DNA of 64,000 bases, taken from Chloroflexi bacterium bin125. Its GTDB lineage: Bacteria > Chloroflexota > Dehalococcoidia > Bin125. The stretch is from positions 1-64,000 of the forward strand of contig MPNM01000016.1 of assembly GCA_002239025.1 (NCBI GenBank), in the 5' to 3' direction. The position numbers and the translations under genes were made by a program. Positions 27,292 through 36,266 of this stretch are shown here, one piece after another. The first letter of the stretch is position 1, and the number at the start of each line of letters is the position of its first letter. The notes beneath the pieces were generated by a model. That model saw only the letters and a list, made by a program, of their open reading frames with translations, made no database searches and was not told where the DNA came from.

Positions 27292-28932
27292 ATGTCGGAC
27301 ACCACCACCACTCACTACGACGCCGTCGTCATTGGAGCCGGCTTCGCCGGGATGTACATGCTCAAGAGGTTGCGCGACGACCTGGGCATGAACGTCCAAG
27401 TCTACGAACGCGGTAGCGGCGTCGGCGGTACCTGGTTCTGGAATCGCTACCCGGGGGCGCGCTGCGACTCGGAGAGCTACGTCTACTGCTTCTCCTTTGA
27501 CGACGACCTGCTGCAGGAGTGGAACTGGAGCGGCAAGTACCCGGAGCAGCCCGAGATCCTTAGCTACCTCAACCACGTCGCCGACCGCTTCGACCTGCGC
27601 AGTGGCATTCAGTTCAACACCAGCGTCACCGCCGCCCGTTTCAACGACGACAGCGGCCTCTGGGATGTTGAGACCGACCAGGGAGACCAAGTCACCGCCC
27701 AGTACGTCGTCACTGCAATCGGCTGCATCTCTACCGGTCAGATTCCCCAGATTCCCGGACTCGATTCGTTTGAGGGCGAGTGGCACCACACCGGCGCGTG
27801 GCCGCACGAGGGCGTTGAGTTCGAAGGCAAGCGAGTCGCAGTGATCGGCACAGGATCCAGCGGCATCCAATCGATTCCGGTGATCGCGCGCGAATCCGAG
27901 CATCTGACGGTCTTCCAGCGCACTCCGCAGTACACGATTCCGGCCCAACACGGCACGGTCGATCAGGCCTTCCTCAAGGAGGTCAAGGCCAACTACCGAC
28001 AAATCCTGGACGAAGCCAGGCACACCGCCGCGGGCTTCCCCTACGACGCTTCTGAGACATCCGCGCTCGAAGTCAGCGACGAGGAACGCCAGGAAACCTA
28101 CGAGCGCCTCTGGGAGAAGGGCGGCTTCCACTTCATGCTCGGCTCCTACAGCGATATCGCTACCGATCGCCGCGCCAATGACACGGCCTCCGAATTCATC
28201 CGCCAGAAGATCCGCGAAATCGTCAACGATCCCGAGACGGCCGAGAGGCTGCTGCCACGCGACCACCCCTTCTCTTCCAAGCGGGCGCTGATCGACACCA
28301 ACTACTTCGACACCTACAACCGTGACAACGTCGATTTGGTCGACATCCGTCACTTCCCGATTGAGGAGATCACGCCAACCGGACTGCGCACAGCGGACGG
28401 CCAGGAGTACGAGGTCGACACCATCGTCTTCGCGACCGGCTACGACGCGATGACCGGCACCTTCTTCAATATCGACATCGCCGGCCGCAACGGACGCCAA
28501 CTCAGGGAGAAGTGGAGCGGCGGTCCGTCGACTTACCTGGGTGTCGCCACGGCCGACTTCCCCAACATGTTCATGATCACCGGTCCGCAGAGCCCGTCGG
28601 TGCTGAGCAACATGCCGGTCTCGATCGAGCAGCACGTCGAGTGGATCTCGGACTTCATCGAGTACCTTCGCGAGCACGCCATCGACGTGGTCGACGCCGA
28701 CCCGCAGGCAGAGGTCGATTGGGTTCAGCACGTAAGCGACATCGCCGACCAGACGATGTACATGCTCGCCGACTCTTGGTACCTGGGCGCCAACATTCCG
28801 GGCAAGCCGAGGGTCTTCATGCCCTACGCCGGAGGTGTCGGTCCCTACCGAGAACGCTGCGACGAAATCGCCGCCAACAGCTACGAAGGCTTCGTAATGA
28901 GCGACGCCCAGGAGCCGGTCCTGGCCGACTAG
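27292..28932 (+). CDS. Flavin-containing Baeyer-Villiger monooxygenase
   Basis: A 546-residue class B flavoprotein monooxygenase. The FAD-binding GAGFAG is at about residues 18-23. The BVMO fingerprint FxGxxxHxxxWP is present as FEGEWHHTGAWP, and the NADPH-binding GTGSSG follows near 190. GVATADFPNMFMITGPQSPSVLSN is the typical C-terminal FAD-contact block. It inserts oxygen next to a carbonyl of cyclic or linear ketones (cyclohexanone, phenylacetone or steroid types). The ATG at 27292 is chosen over an in-frame GTG 30 bp upstream. It lies in the same operon as the esterase before it. Confidence 0.93.
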   Translation: MSDTTTTHYDAVVIGAGFAGMYMLKRLRDDLGMNVQVYERGSGVGGTWFWNRYPGARCDSESYVYCFSFDDDLLQEWNWSGKYPEQPEILSYLNHVADRFDLRSGIQFNTSVTAARFNDDSGLWDVETDQGDQVTAQYVVTAIGCISTGQIPQIPGLDSFEGEWHHTGAWPHEGVEFEGKRVAVIGTGSSGIQSIPVIARESEHLTVFQRTPQYTIPAQHGTVDQAFLKEVKANYRQILDEARHTAAGFPYDASETSALEVSDEERQETYERLWEKGGFHFMLGSYSDIATDRRANDTASEFIRQKIREIVNDPETAERLLPRDHPFSSKRALIDTNYFDTYNRDNVDLVDIRHFPIEEITPTGLRTADGQEYEVDTIVFATGYDAMTGTFFNIDIAGRNGRQLREKWSGGPSTYLGVATADFPNMFMITGPQSPSVLSNMPVSIEQHVEWISDFIEYLREHAIDVVDADPQAEVDWVQHVSDIADQTMYMLADSWYLGANIPGKPRVFMPYAGGVGPYRERCDEIAANSYEGFVMSDAQEPVLAD

Positions 28933-29040
28933 CCACCGCGCTCCGCAGTCTCGTTGGCGCTGGCGACCGAAAGGGGCGGCCCCGACGCATCACTATCAGC
29001 TCTAGACTAAGGGCGTTCGGTCCACCATTCGGGAGGCGGC

Positions 29041-29409
29041 ATGAGCGTCAGCGAAGCAGAAGAGACCCCCGCTTGGACCGTCGCCGAAGCCAAGGCGAAG
29101 CTGTCCGAGATTCTGCGCCTGGCCGAGAGCGAAGGCCCGCAACGAATCGGCATGCGCAAGCGCTACGTCGTGGTGCCCGAGGAGGTCTGGCTTGAGCGCG
29201 GGCCGCCGCCCCAAGTGCCGGAGGACCTCTCGCCCGTGGGCGAGCCGCCGCCACAGATGTCCATGGGTCAGTACCTGCTTCAGATGATGCCGCGCGGGAT
29301 TTACGACGACACTCCGCACGAACGAGGATCGAACCGTCCAATTCCCTTTGCCAACTGGACGGAGGAGGAATGGGCCGCTTTTGATGCGGCGGAGCCGGAC
29401 AACCGGTGA
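29041..29409 (+). CDS. Antitoxin of a VapBC-type pair (Phd-like)
   Basis: A 122-residue protein. Its first 45 residues, TVAEAKAKLSEILRLAESEGPQ and MRKRYVVVPEEVW, match the Phd/YefM fold. The long Pro-rich middle and the C-terminal FANWTEEEWAAFDAAEPD tail are unusual. Its GTGA overlap with the PIN toxin start and a strong GGGAGG ribosome site confirm a two-gene operon. Confidence 0.82.
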   Translation: MSVSEAEETPAWTVAEAKAKLSEILRLAESEGPQRIGMRKRYVVVPEEVWLERGPPPQVPEDLSPVGEPPPQMSMGQYLLQMMPRGIYDDTPHERGSNRPIPFANWTEEEWAAFDAAEPDNR

Positions 29410-29831
29410 GTGGCTATCTGCTGGACACTAACGTCGTCTCAGAACTCGCGAACAACGACCCCAATTCTCGCGTGGCCGCGTTCATCCTGGAGCATCCTGA
29501 TCAGTGGATCTCGGCGGTCGTTCTGCATGAATTGGAGTTCGGACTGCAACGGCTTCCTGCTGGTCGCCGCCGTGAGCGACTGTTTGCCACGCACATCCAA
29601 TTCCTCTCAGCATTCGCGGATCGCATAGTTTCGCTTGACAGGTCGGCGGCCGAATTGGCGGCGATGCTGCGGGCGCGGGCACGTCGCCAGGGACGAACGA
29701 TTGAAGTCGCGGATGGGTTGATTGCCGGCACGGCGATGGCAAACGATATGACGGTCGTGACTCGCAATGTGAGCGACTTCGCGGGCGTAGGCGTAGAGGT
29801 CATCAACCCGTGGGAGTACGAGACGACCTAA
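29406..29831 (+). CDS. vapC: PIN-domain ribonuclease toxin (VapC/FitB-like)
   Basis: A 141-residue toxin. LLDTNVVSELAN supplies the first Asp and the Glu, VLHELEFG the second acidic site, VADGLIAGTAMAN the third Asp, and TRNVSDF the fourth position. The C-terminal NPWE is typical of FitB-like VapC. These endonucleases cut tRNA or rRNA. It starts at GTG, overlapping the antitoxin stop by 4 bp. Its stop overlaps tail to tail by 4 bp with the enolase-superfamily gene on the other strand. Confidence 0.93.
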   Translation: MSGYLLDTNVVSELANNDPNSRVAAFILEHPDQWISAVVLHELEFGLQRLPAGRRRERLFATHIQFLSAFADRIVSLDRSAAELAAMLRARARRQGRTIEVADGLIAGTAMANDMTVVTRNVSDFAGVGVEVINPWEYETT

Positions 29832-30934
29832 CGCACTGTCAACCGCTGCACTGCTGCTTCGTTCAGCTCGATTCCGTAGCCCGGTCGGTCGCTCAGTTCT
29901 ATGCAGCCGTTCCGGGGCAATACTGACTCTCCGAAGAGATCAACCACGTCGTCGATTGGACCGGAGAACTCTTCCGAGTACTCGTGCGGGCGGGTCGCGT
30001 TCTGCACCGTCGCGTAGACGTGCAGCGAGGCCATGGAGTTGATGCCTGCTTGCGGGCTGTGCGGCATGACCGGCTTGTTGAGCACCGAGGCCATGTCGAA
30101 GATTCGCTTGACCTCGCTGGGACCGCCCGCATTCAGGATGTCGGGCTGCAGGATGTCGACGTTGCCAAGCAACAACAGGTGCTCGAACCACCAGCGATAG
30201 GCGTCTTGCTCGCCAGCCGACACCGCCACGTCGAGCGCGTCTGAGACCTGCTTCAAGCCGGGCAGGTCGTAGTGCGGGATTGGCTCCTCGAAGTGGTCGA
30301 TACCGAGTTCCTCGAATCGGCGGCCCTGCTGGATCGCGGTCGAGACCGAGTAGCCGTTGTTGGCGTCGAAACCCAGGTATTGGCCCTCGTCCAGGTACTC
30401 ACGCACCAGCTTGAAGATCTGGAAGTCCTTCTCCGGGTCGATGTCCTGGCGCCAGCCGCGCCAGTCCATGCGAATTTTGAAGTAGTCGTATCCCTTCTCC
30501 TTGCCCGCGCGGACAAGCTCAAGCATCTCCTCAGGCTGCATCCGCCAGCCCGAACCGACACTCCAGTACAGGGGAATGTTGGTGCGACGCGCGCCGCCCA
30601 TGAGTGTGTGGACGGGGAGTCCGGTCTCTTTGCCCAGCAAGTCCCAAAGCGCCACGTCAACGACGCCGACCACCCAGCCGGGCAGCTTGTACGCTCGCTC
30701 GCCACGACCGAGCGCGAGAGTCTCCCAGTGGCGGTCGATCAGCAGCGGGTCCTCACCGACCAGGGCGGGCTTGATGTCCGCCTCCAGGTGCGCTTCGAAC
30801 ACCGGTCCCTTCGAGCTGGTGTTGTAGTTGCCCGAGGGAACCTCAGCCCAGCCCTCGATTCCGGCGTTGGTCACGATCCGTAGCAGTCCCTTGCCGATTG
30901 TCAGGGGAGTGCATGTGATGTTGGTGATTTTCAC
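29828..30934 (-). CDS. Mandelate racemase/muconate lactonizing enzyme family protein
   Basis: A 368-residue enolase-superfamily enzyme. The metal ligands lie in FDANNGYS, FEEPIPHYD and SAGEQDA. The general bases are a YFKIRMD lysine and an Asp-His dyad in VDILQPDILNAGG...MPHSPQAG, as in the MR subgroup of acid-sugar dehydratases and racemases. The reaction abstracts the alpha-proton of a carboxylate. The sugar-acid substrate is not readable. Downstream neighbours (CaiB/BaiF, amidohydrolases) suggest a catabolic island. Families of such paralogues are typical of SAR202-like Chloroflexota. Confidence 0.9.
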   Translation of the reverse strand: MKITNITCTPLTIGKGLLRIVTNAGIEGWAEVPSGNYNTSSKGPVFEAHLEADIKPALVGEDPLLIDRHWETLALGRGERAYKLPGWVVGVVDVALWDLLGKETGLPVHTLMGGARRTNIPLYWSVGSGWRMQPEEMLELVRAGKEKGYDYFKIRMDWRGWRQDIDPEKDFQIFKLVREYLDEGQYLGFDANNGYSVSTAIQQGRRFEELGIDHFEEPIPHYDLPGLKQVSDALDVAVSAGEQDAYRWWFEHLLLLGNVDILQPDILNAGGPSEVKRIFDMASVLNKPVMPHSPQAGINSMASLHVYATVQNATRPHEYSEEFSGPIDDVVDLFGESVLPRNGCIELSDRPGYGIELNEAAVQRLTVR

Positions 30935-31014
30935 TGCGTTGACCTTTCAAAGACTTCGTTCGTTTGCGACGCGTATATTCGCACTATCAGATTGCAGACC
31001 AGGAGACGTCAACC

Positions 31015-32214
31015 ATGACCCGACCATTGCTCGACGGCATTCGCGTGCTCGACTTCACCCAGTTTCAACAGGGACCATCGGCGACGGTGCTGATGTCCGA
31101 CCTTGGCGCTGAGGTGATCAAGGTAGAACGCCTGAAGGTTGGCGACCCGTCTCGACACGTGGCCCGGCGCGAAGATGGGTTCTCGCAGTACTTCCACACG
31201 CATCACCGAGGCAAGCGGAGCATCGCGGTCGACCTGCGTTCGTCCGAGGGTCGCGACCTTGTCTATGAGCTGGTCAAGCGCGTCGATGTGGTCACCGAGA
31301 ACTTCAAGCCCGGCGTGATGGACCGTCTTGGCCTTGGCTGGGATGAGTTGAAGCAGCGTAATCCGAAGCTGGTCTATGCCAGCGCCAGTGGATTTGGTCC
31401 CAAGGGACCGCGAGCGAACGCGACCTCGTGGGCGTCGGTTGCCGGCGCCGCCGGTGGCGGGATGTGGCCGAATGGTGTGCGCGGTGAGAACGGCACAAAG
31501 CCCTACGCCAACGTCGCTGCGCCCGATCCCGACCAGACCGGCGGCATGATCTTTGCCTTCGCCATCGCCAGCGGACTGGTCGCTCGGGAGCGCACCGGCG
31601 AGGGACAACTGGTGCAGACATCGCTCTACGGCAGCCAGATCTGGGGTCGGGCGCCAGCGATCAACGCCATTGCCAACGGCAACATCGTACCCTCGGCGAG
31701 AAACATGCCGATCTCGAACATGTTCACCCTGCAAGCGCAGGGCTCGGACGGTGACTGGCTGTTCGTCGGCTACATCACCGACCGCTGGGTGCCGATGTGT
31801 CGAGCGCTTGAGCGTCAAGACCTGGTGACCGACGACCGGTTCGCCACCCTCGCCGACCGCAACGCGAATCTCGAAGAGTTACGCGGCGAAGTGGCTTCCG
31901 TCATCGCCACGCGACCTGCCGCCGAGTGGCCGTCGCGCTTCGATATCGAAGAGGTGCCGAGCACGCTGATCCAGGACTACCCGATGATCGCCGAGGACGA
32001 GCAGGCCGCCGCGAACGAGTACATCGTCAGCTACAAGGACGAGCGCTTCGGCGCGCTGACCACCGTGGGATCTCCAATCCGGGCGAACGGTGTTCAGGGT
32101 CGTGTCAAGTGTCTGGGGCCCGAGCTCGGCCAGGATACGGATGCGCTGCTGGAGGAGATTGGCTGTACTCCCGAGGCGATTGCCAAGTTCAGGGAGGCCG
32201 GCGTCATAGGGTAG
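31015..32214 (+). CDS. CaiB/BaiF family CoA-transferase
   Basis: A 399-residue class III CoA-transferase. LLDGIRVLDFTQFQQGPSATV is the N-terminal block and SDLGAEVIKVERL carries the conserved 'GAEVIKIE' segment. The catalytic Asp expected in this family is plausibly the one before QTGGMIFAF, about residue 172. The ATG at 31015 has AGGAGACGTC upstream. The enzyme moves CoA between carboxylic acids, activating a substrate for beta-oxidation without ATP. A paralogue is encoded at 34511-35749. It is divergent from the enolase-superfamily gene. Confidence 0.9.
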   Translation: MTRPLLDGIRVLDFTQFQQGPSATVLMSDLGAEVIKVERLKVGDPSRHVARREDGFSQYFHTHHRGKRSIAVDLRSSEGRDLVYELVKRVDVVTENFKPGVMDRLGLGWDELKQRNPKLVYASASGFGPKGPRANATSWASVAGAAGGGMWPNGVRGENGTKPYANVAAPDPDQTGGMIFAFAIASGLVARERTGEGQLVQTSLYGSQIWGRAPAINAIANGNIVPSARNMPISNMFTLQAQGSDGDWLFVGYITDRWVPMCRALERQDLVTDDRFATLADRNANLEELRGEVASVIATRPAAEWPSRFDIEEVPSTLIQDYPMIAEDEQAAANEYIVSYKDERFGALTTVGSPIRANGVQGRVKCLGPELGQDTDALLEEIGCTPEAIAKFREAGVIG

Positions 32215-32221
32215 GCCGGGT

Positions 32222-32692
32222 TCAGCACGGCGTTGACGTCGGCACTTCGTCGATGATGTCGTTGGCCAGTTGCAGTTCGCGGACGTAACAGATGACCTGG
32301 TGAATCTCGTCGATGGTCAGTCCTTCTACGGCGGGCATGTTGCCGAAGTCCCAGTGGTGCGATCGGACACCCCTGGCGACGGCAATGACGAAGCTCGCGT
32401 TGGAGTGATGCCCCGGCTCGTAGATCTGATGAACCAGCGGCGGACCGAGCGAGGTCCCCGATGCGGTGTTGCCGTGACACGCTGAACAATTGGCGATAAA
32501 CAGCTTTTCACCGGCGAGGCCGGCCTCTGACAGCTCGCCCTTGATTGCGGTGACCGGCGCCGTGTCGTCAGATTGAGCCTCCACGTAACTGTTGTCTTCT
32601 TCGCCACCACACGCCGCAATCACAAACATCGCAACAGCCAGCAGCGCGATTAGGGACAGGAATCGTGTAGCGGAACGCCGGCAGTGACTCAT
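32222..32692 (-). CDS. Lipoprotein c-type cytochrome
   Basis: A 156-residue mono-haem cytochrome. The N-terminus is a lipoprotein signal ending VIAACGG (lipidated Cys near 28). The haem-binding motif is CSACH near residue 70, and the distal Met probably lies in FGNMPAV near 119. The C-terminal VICYVRELQ helix is typical of class I cytochrome c. It would carry electrons on the outer face of the membrane. Nearby Rieske oxygenases are not obviously its partners. It converges with the CaiB/BaiF gene with 7 bp between stops. Confidence 0.9.
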   Translation of the reverse strand: MSHCRRSATRFLSLIALLAVAMFVIAACGGEEDNSYVEAQSDDTAPVTAIKGELSEAGLAGEKLFIANCSACHGNTASGTSLGPPLVHQIYEPGHHSNASFVIAVARGVRSHHWDFGNMPAVEGLTIDEIHQVICYVRELQLANDIIDEVPTSTPC

Positions 32693-32746
32693 TGATGCAC
32701 TCCTCGCGGCACAAGGATAGATTTGTTGGCCGAGCCCTGTCAGAAC

Positions 32747-33262
32747 CTATTCGAGCACCCTGGCGAAGAGGAACGCGTCGATTGTCTGACCGTCTTTGGT
32801 GATGCTCCGACGCAGATTGCCTTCCAGAACATAGCCGACCTTCTCCAGCACCCTCATTGAGGCTGGATTCCACTCAAAAACAAAGGCTTCGAGCCGTGCG
32901 AGGTCATAGTTGGCGAAGGCATGGTCGGTGACTGCCCGCAATGCGGCTGTGGCGATGCCCTGTCCCCAGAATGGCTCGCCCAACCAGTAGCCAATCTCGG
33001 CTGAGCGCCGATGAATGTCGTCTCGAAACATCAAGCCAATGCCGCCGATCACCTCGTCCGCCGAGGCGATGGCAAAGTTCGCCTCTGGCGACTGCTGCAT
33101 GACGAGACTGATCCAGTCGTGTGCGTCGGACAGGGTGTACGGATAGGGAAACGTGTCTCGCATATTGCGCGAGATGTTGCGATTGTTTGCGTGGCGAGCC
33201 AGGGACGGCGCATCATCGATGCGGTAGCTCCTTACCTGCCAATCGCCGATCTCGATCCGCAC
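32747..33262 (-). CDS. GNAT N-acetyltransferase, RimJ/RimL type
   Basis: A 171-residue acetyltransferase. YRIDDAPSLARHANNRNISRNM, EIGYWLGEPFWGQGIATAAL (acetyl-CoA loop, Q/R-x-x-G-x-A form) and FVFEWNPASMRVLEKVGYVLEG are the RimJ/RimL signature. The GTG at 33262 is chosen because GGAGG sits 6 nt before it. Upstream in-frame codons overlap an intergenic palindrome and are rejected. The likely target is an N-terminal amine or a small molecule; unassigned. Confidence 0.86.
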   Translation of the reverse strand: MRIEIGDWQVRSYRIDDAPSLARHANNRNISRNMRDTFPYPYTLSDAHDWISLVMQQSPEANFAIASADEVIGGIGLMFRDDIHRRSAEIGYWLGEPFWGQGIATAALRAVTDHAFANYDLARLEAFVFEWNPASMRVLEKVGYVLEGNLRRSITKDGQTIDAFLFARVLE

Positions 33263-33369
33263 GCTTCGCCTCCGTCGATCTAAGTGATGTTCACCTGGAG
33301 AGAGCGAAAGAGTGGATGCTCCGAACACCCACTCGCTGATGGGGAGCGGGACCCCCTCAACATTCGGCA

Positions 33370-33390
33370 GCTCCCCCTGCAAGGGGGAGC
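33370..33390. repeat. Perfect hairpin in intergenic repeat
   Basis: GCTCCCCCT-GCA-AGGGGGAGC, a 9-bp perfect stem, related to the hairpin core of family A. It lies between the GNAT start and the amidohydrolase stop. No U-tract follows on either strand. Confidence 0.6.
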
Positions 33391-33476
33391 GAGGAATGCG
33401 GACGCGCCTTGCATGGGCTTTAGGCATCCGTGTGAACGCGCCATAGCCATATTCCGCTACCGATACCTCAGCAGCC

Positions 33477-34364
33477 TCAGACCGTTACCAGGCGATCCTC
33501 GACTTGACTGAGCAACCGTGCCGCGTTCTCACCCAGCCAGCCTTCTTTGACGTGATCTTTGAGTGGAAGATCCTGAAGTTCCTGCACGGCTCGCTGATAG
33601 GGAATCATGTTGTCGGTGGCGAAGAGGACGCGGTCGCTGAGCAGTGATGAGTTTCCGTACTGCATTAGTGTTTCCCAGCCAGTGCCCGGGGTTCCGATGT
33701 ACTTGGGCGCGACGGCGCCGATCTCGATGTACACATTGGCGTGCTTCCAGGCGATCGCGACCAGTTCGTTGACCCAGGGCCAGCCTCCGTGGTTGGCGAC
33801 GATGGTGAGGTCGGGGAAGTCGCACGCGATCTCGCAGAGGTAGAGGGGACGGCCGAACTCGATCGAGCGGTCGTTGGAGAAGTTGATCGACGAGTGAATC
33901 GTGACGGGAACGCCCAGTTCCTGGCACTTCGCGTAGAGCGAGTAGAAGCGCTTGTCGTTGGCGAGGATCTTGTAAGAAAAGGGCTGCAGGTTGACGCCTT
34001 TGGCTCCACGTTCTCGAACCTCTTCTTCAATGACCTTAGCCATGTTGTCGCCCGTGGCCGGGTTGACGGTCACATAGCCGGTCAGCATTTCGGGGTGTCC
34101 GGCTACGATCCGGTGGACGGCGTCGTTCATGGCGCGGTAGTCGCCGGCGCCCCACTCGGCCTGCAGGACGGCGCGGTCGATGCCCGCCTCGCCGATTGCG
34201 GCGATCATGGCCTGGGCGTCGCTGCCGCCGCCGCGCTCTCGGGTGTAGATGCGGTTGTAGTTGGACAGGTAGCTGCTGTCGCTAAAGCGCTCATCGCCGT
34301 CGCCCGACGGGTCCGAGTATTCGCGTGGCGGCAGGGTGACTCGGAAGTCGATGATCTCTGGCAT
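33477..34364 (-). CDS. Amidohydrolase-2 family protein without the usual HxH motif
   Basis: A 295-residue TIM-barrel protein of PF04909. VTIHSS, IVANHGGWPWVNELV and LFATDNMIP are the expected later-strand ligands. The first strand reads IIDFRVTLPP where catalytic relatives have HxH or ExH, so at least the alpha-metal site is altered. Such divergent members exist in decarboxylase-like subfamilies; activity cannot be assumed. It is followed on the same strand by a gene-free repeat and then the second CaiB/BaiF gene upstream. Confidence 0.82.
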   Translation of the reverse strand: MPEIIDFRVTLPPREYSDPSGDGDERFSDSSYLSNYNRIYTRERGGGSDAQAMIAAIGEAGIDRAVLQAEWGAGDYRAMNDAVHRIVAGHPEMLTGYVTVNPATGDNMAKVIEEEVRERGAKGVNLQPFSYKILANDKRFYSLYAKCQELGVPVTIHSSINFSNDRSIEFGRPLYLCEIACDFPDLTIVANHGGWPWVNELVAIAWKHANVYIEIGAVAPKYIGTPGTGWETLMQYGNSSLLSDRVLFATDNMIPYQRAVQELQDLPLKDHVKEGWLGENAARLLSQVEDRLVTV

Positions 34365-34400
34365 GTGGATTCCTTGTTTCTCTGGCTATCGAGAACGACG

Positions 34401-34495
34401 GCCCTCACCCTAACCCTCTCCCTCAGGGAGAGGGGATCAGATGCAACGGATCCCTCTTACTCCCTCTCCCTCTGGGAGAGGGCTGGGGTGAGGGT
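34401..34495. repeat. Long inverted repeat (MITE-like), family B, copy 1
   Basis: The left arm (34401-34434) begins GCCCTCACCCTAACCCTCTC; the right arm (34460-34495) is its imperfect complement ending CTGGGGTGAGGG. Each arm holds a nested smaller hairpin. The same two arms, in the opposite order, occur at 60321-60358 and 60405-60438. No coding capacity. Confidence 0.75.
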
Positions 34496-34510
34496 CTTGC
34501 TTGTCCTCAC

Positions 34511-35749
34511 TCACGGAATCACGCCGGCTTGTTTCATCTCGGCGATCTTGTCCCAGTCGTAGCCCAGTTCTTCGAGGACCAGTTCGGTGTGTTCTCCCAA
34601 CTCGGGGGCGCTGCAGAAGTTGTCGGTTGGGGCCTGTTCGAGCTGGAACGGTACACCGAGGATTTTGAACTCTCCGACGGCCTTGTGCTCCATCGTGCGC
34701 ACGTACCCGTTGGCCGCAGCCTGAGGGTCTTCGGCGATCTCGACCGAATCAGCGGCCGGCGCCCAGGGGAAGTCGTTGGCGTCGAAGAGTGCCGCCCAGT
34801 GGTCTCGAGGTTCCTCGGCGATCCTCCTTTCGATGGTCTCGACCGCCTCGCGGATGTACTGGCGACGATTCGTGACCTCTGCAAATCGCTCATCCTCAGT
34901 CAGAATCGGCTGTCCGATCACCTCGGCGAACGGACCCCAGAAGCGTTCCTCCTGAATCATGGCGAGCTGCATCCACTTGCCGTCGGCGGCCTGGTAGGAG
35001 TTGTAGAGCGGATTGAAGGCGCTGTAGCGGTCGGTGCGGGGGAAGTTCTCACCGGTCGCGAGCGCGCCCTGGATGGCGAAGCCGTTGGCCCAGATCCCGC
35101 CTCCATAAAGGGAGCATGTGACGAACTGTCCTTGTCCGGTCAGCTCGCGCTGGTACAGGGCGGCGAAAATTGCGGCCGAGATGTTCATCGCGCTGGGCAG
35201 ATCACCCATCGCGCCGACGAGCCGTACCGGCTCGCTGCCCGGCGGTCCGAGCGTCTCCATGAAGCCGCCGCGCGCCCAGTAGGCCAGCTCGTCAAACGCC
35301 GGCCGGTTGATGTCGGGACCCTCGGTGCCGTAGCCGGTGGCGTGTGCATAGATCAGGCGTGGATGGTCGGCCTTGATTGAGGCGTAGTCGATACCCAGGC
35401 GCTCAAGCGCGCCTCGTCGGAGGTTGACGATGAACACGTCGGCGTCGGCGAGCAGCTCGCGCAATGCCTTGTTGCCCTCGGGGCTGCGCACGTTGAGCGC
35501 GATACTGCGCTTGTTCCGATTGGCGATCTCGAAGACCCAGTCGACCTTGTCGCGAACACGGTGGACCAGTCCGCGCATCGGATCGCCCTCGTGTGGCTCG
35601 ATCTTGATGACGTCGGCGCCAAGCTCCCCCAGGACACAAGCGCTCATCGGACCAAACAGCCAGGTGGCCATTTCAACGACTTTGAGTCCTTTGAGCAGCG
35701 GTTCAGGGTTCGGTTGATCAGTGGTCACGGGCACTCCGTCCAAGGGCAT
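34511..35749 (-). CDS. CaiB/BaiF family CoA-transferase
   Basis: A 412-residue class III CoA-transferase. LLKGLKVVEMATWLFGPMSACV and ELGADVIKIEPHEGDPMRG are the N-terminal signature. RPAFDELAYWARGGFMETLG gives the catalytic-Asp region. The start may be ATG 35749 (GGAGAG upstream) or GTG 35728 (GGAG upstream). It is a second member of the family in this window (see 31015-32214). The two diverge enough to have different acids as substrates. Confidence 0.9.
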   Translation of the reverse strand: MPLDGVPVTTDQPNPEPLLKGLKVVEMATWLFGPMSACVLGELGADVIKIEPHEGDPMRGLVHRVRDKVDWVFEIANRNKRSIALNVRSPEGNKALRELLADADVFIVNLRRGALERLGIDYASIKADHPRLIYAHATGYGTEGPDINRPAFDELAYWARGGFMETLGPPGSEPVRLVGAMGDLPSAMNISAAIFAALYQRELTGQGQFVTCSLYGGGIWANGFAIQGALATGENFPRTDRYSAFNPLYNSYQAADGKWMQLAMIQEERFWGPFAEVIGQPILTEDERFAEVTNRRQYIREAVETIERRIAEEPRDHWAALFDANDFPWAPAADSVEIAEDPQAAANGYVRTMEHKAVGEFKILGVPFQLEQAPTDNFCSAPELGEHTELVLEELGYDWDKIAEMKQAGVIP

Positions 35750-35813
35750 GGGCAGGCTCTCCGAGGCTAACCGCTATGAACGCGCAGTTGCCAGAGATCG
35801 GCAAGACCAACGC

Positions 35814-36236
35814 TTAGCCGAGCGCCTCTTCGATTTGCTGGAGGTGTTCATCACGGTGCGGGGCGCGGTCGATTGCGTATGACTTGCCGGATTCCTGCAG
35901 CTTGGTGAGCTGGTCGACGCTCAGTGACTCGACCATGGCGTCGAGTTCTTGGGCAGCGTTTACCGCCGCCTGACCTGCTGCGGAGAGATCAAAGATCGGA
36001 GCGACTAAGGACAACGTTGCGTTGGTCGCGTAGTCCTCGGATGGGAACCCTTCGCCTCGCTCGAACTGCCGTAATGCAGCGACCTGCCGATGGTCCCAGA
36101 AGGCCAGGTGGACGAACGCGAACCCCACCGTCCAGCCGCCTCCGAGAGAGCGTTCGAGATCTGCTCCGCTGAGTGTTGCGACCAGCGCGCGTAACCGTTC
36201 TGTCGACTCCGCGTTGGTTGACGCATGGTTGTCCAT
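35814..36236 (-). CDS. DinB/MDMPI-like helical protein
   Basis: A 140-residue four-helix protein. The metal-binding His residues appear in FVHLAFWDHR (near residue 45) and HRDEHLQQIEEAL at the C-terminus. This is the DinB/YfiT pattern, in which three His bind a divalent metal. Members include thiol-S-transferases (bacillithiol, mycothiol) and maleylpyruvate isomerase-like enzymes. No partner genes suggest which. Confidence 0.75.
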   Translation of the reverse strand: MDNHASTNAESTERLRALVATLSGADLERSLGGGWTVGFAFVHLAFWDHRQVAALRQFERGEGFPSEDYATNATLSLVAPIFDLSAAGQAAVNAAQELDAMVESLSVDQLTKLQESGKSYAIDRAPHRDEHLQQIEEALG

Positions 36237-36266
36237 TGCCGCCTCATCTCCGCCATATCCAGGTGC

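Noticed and set aside
27121-28731. 536-codon minus-strand frame opposite the BVMO
   Set aside because: Antisense open frame in high-GC DNA; the plus-strand frame has complete BVMO motifs.
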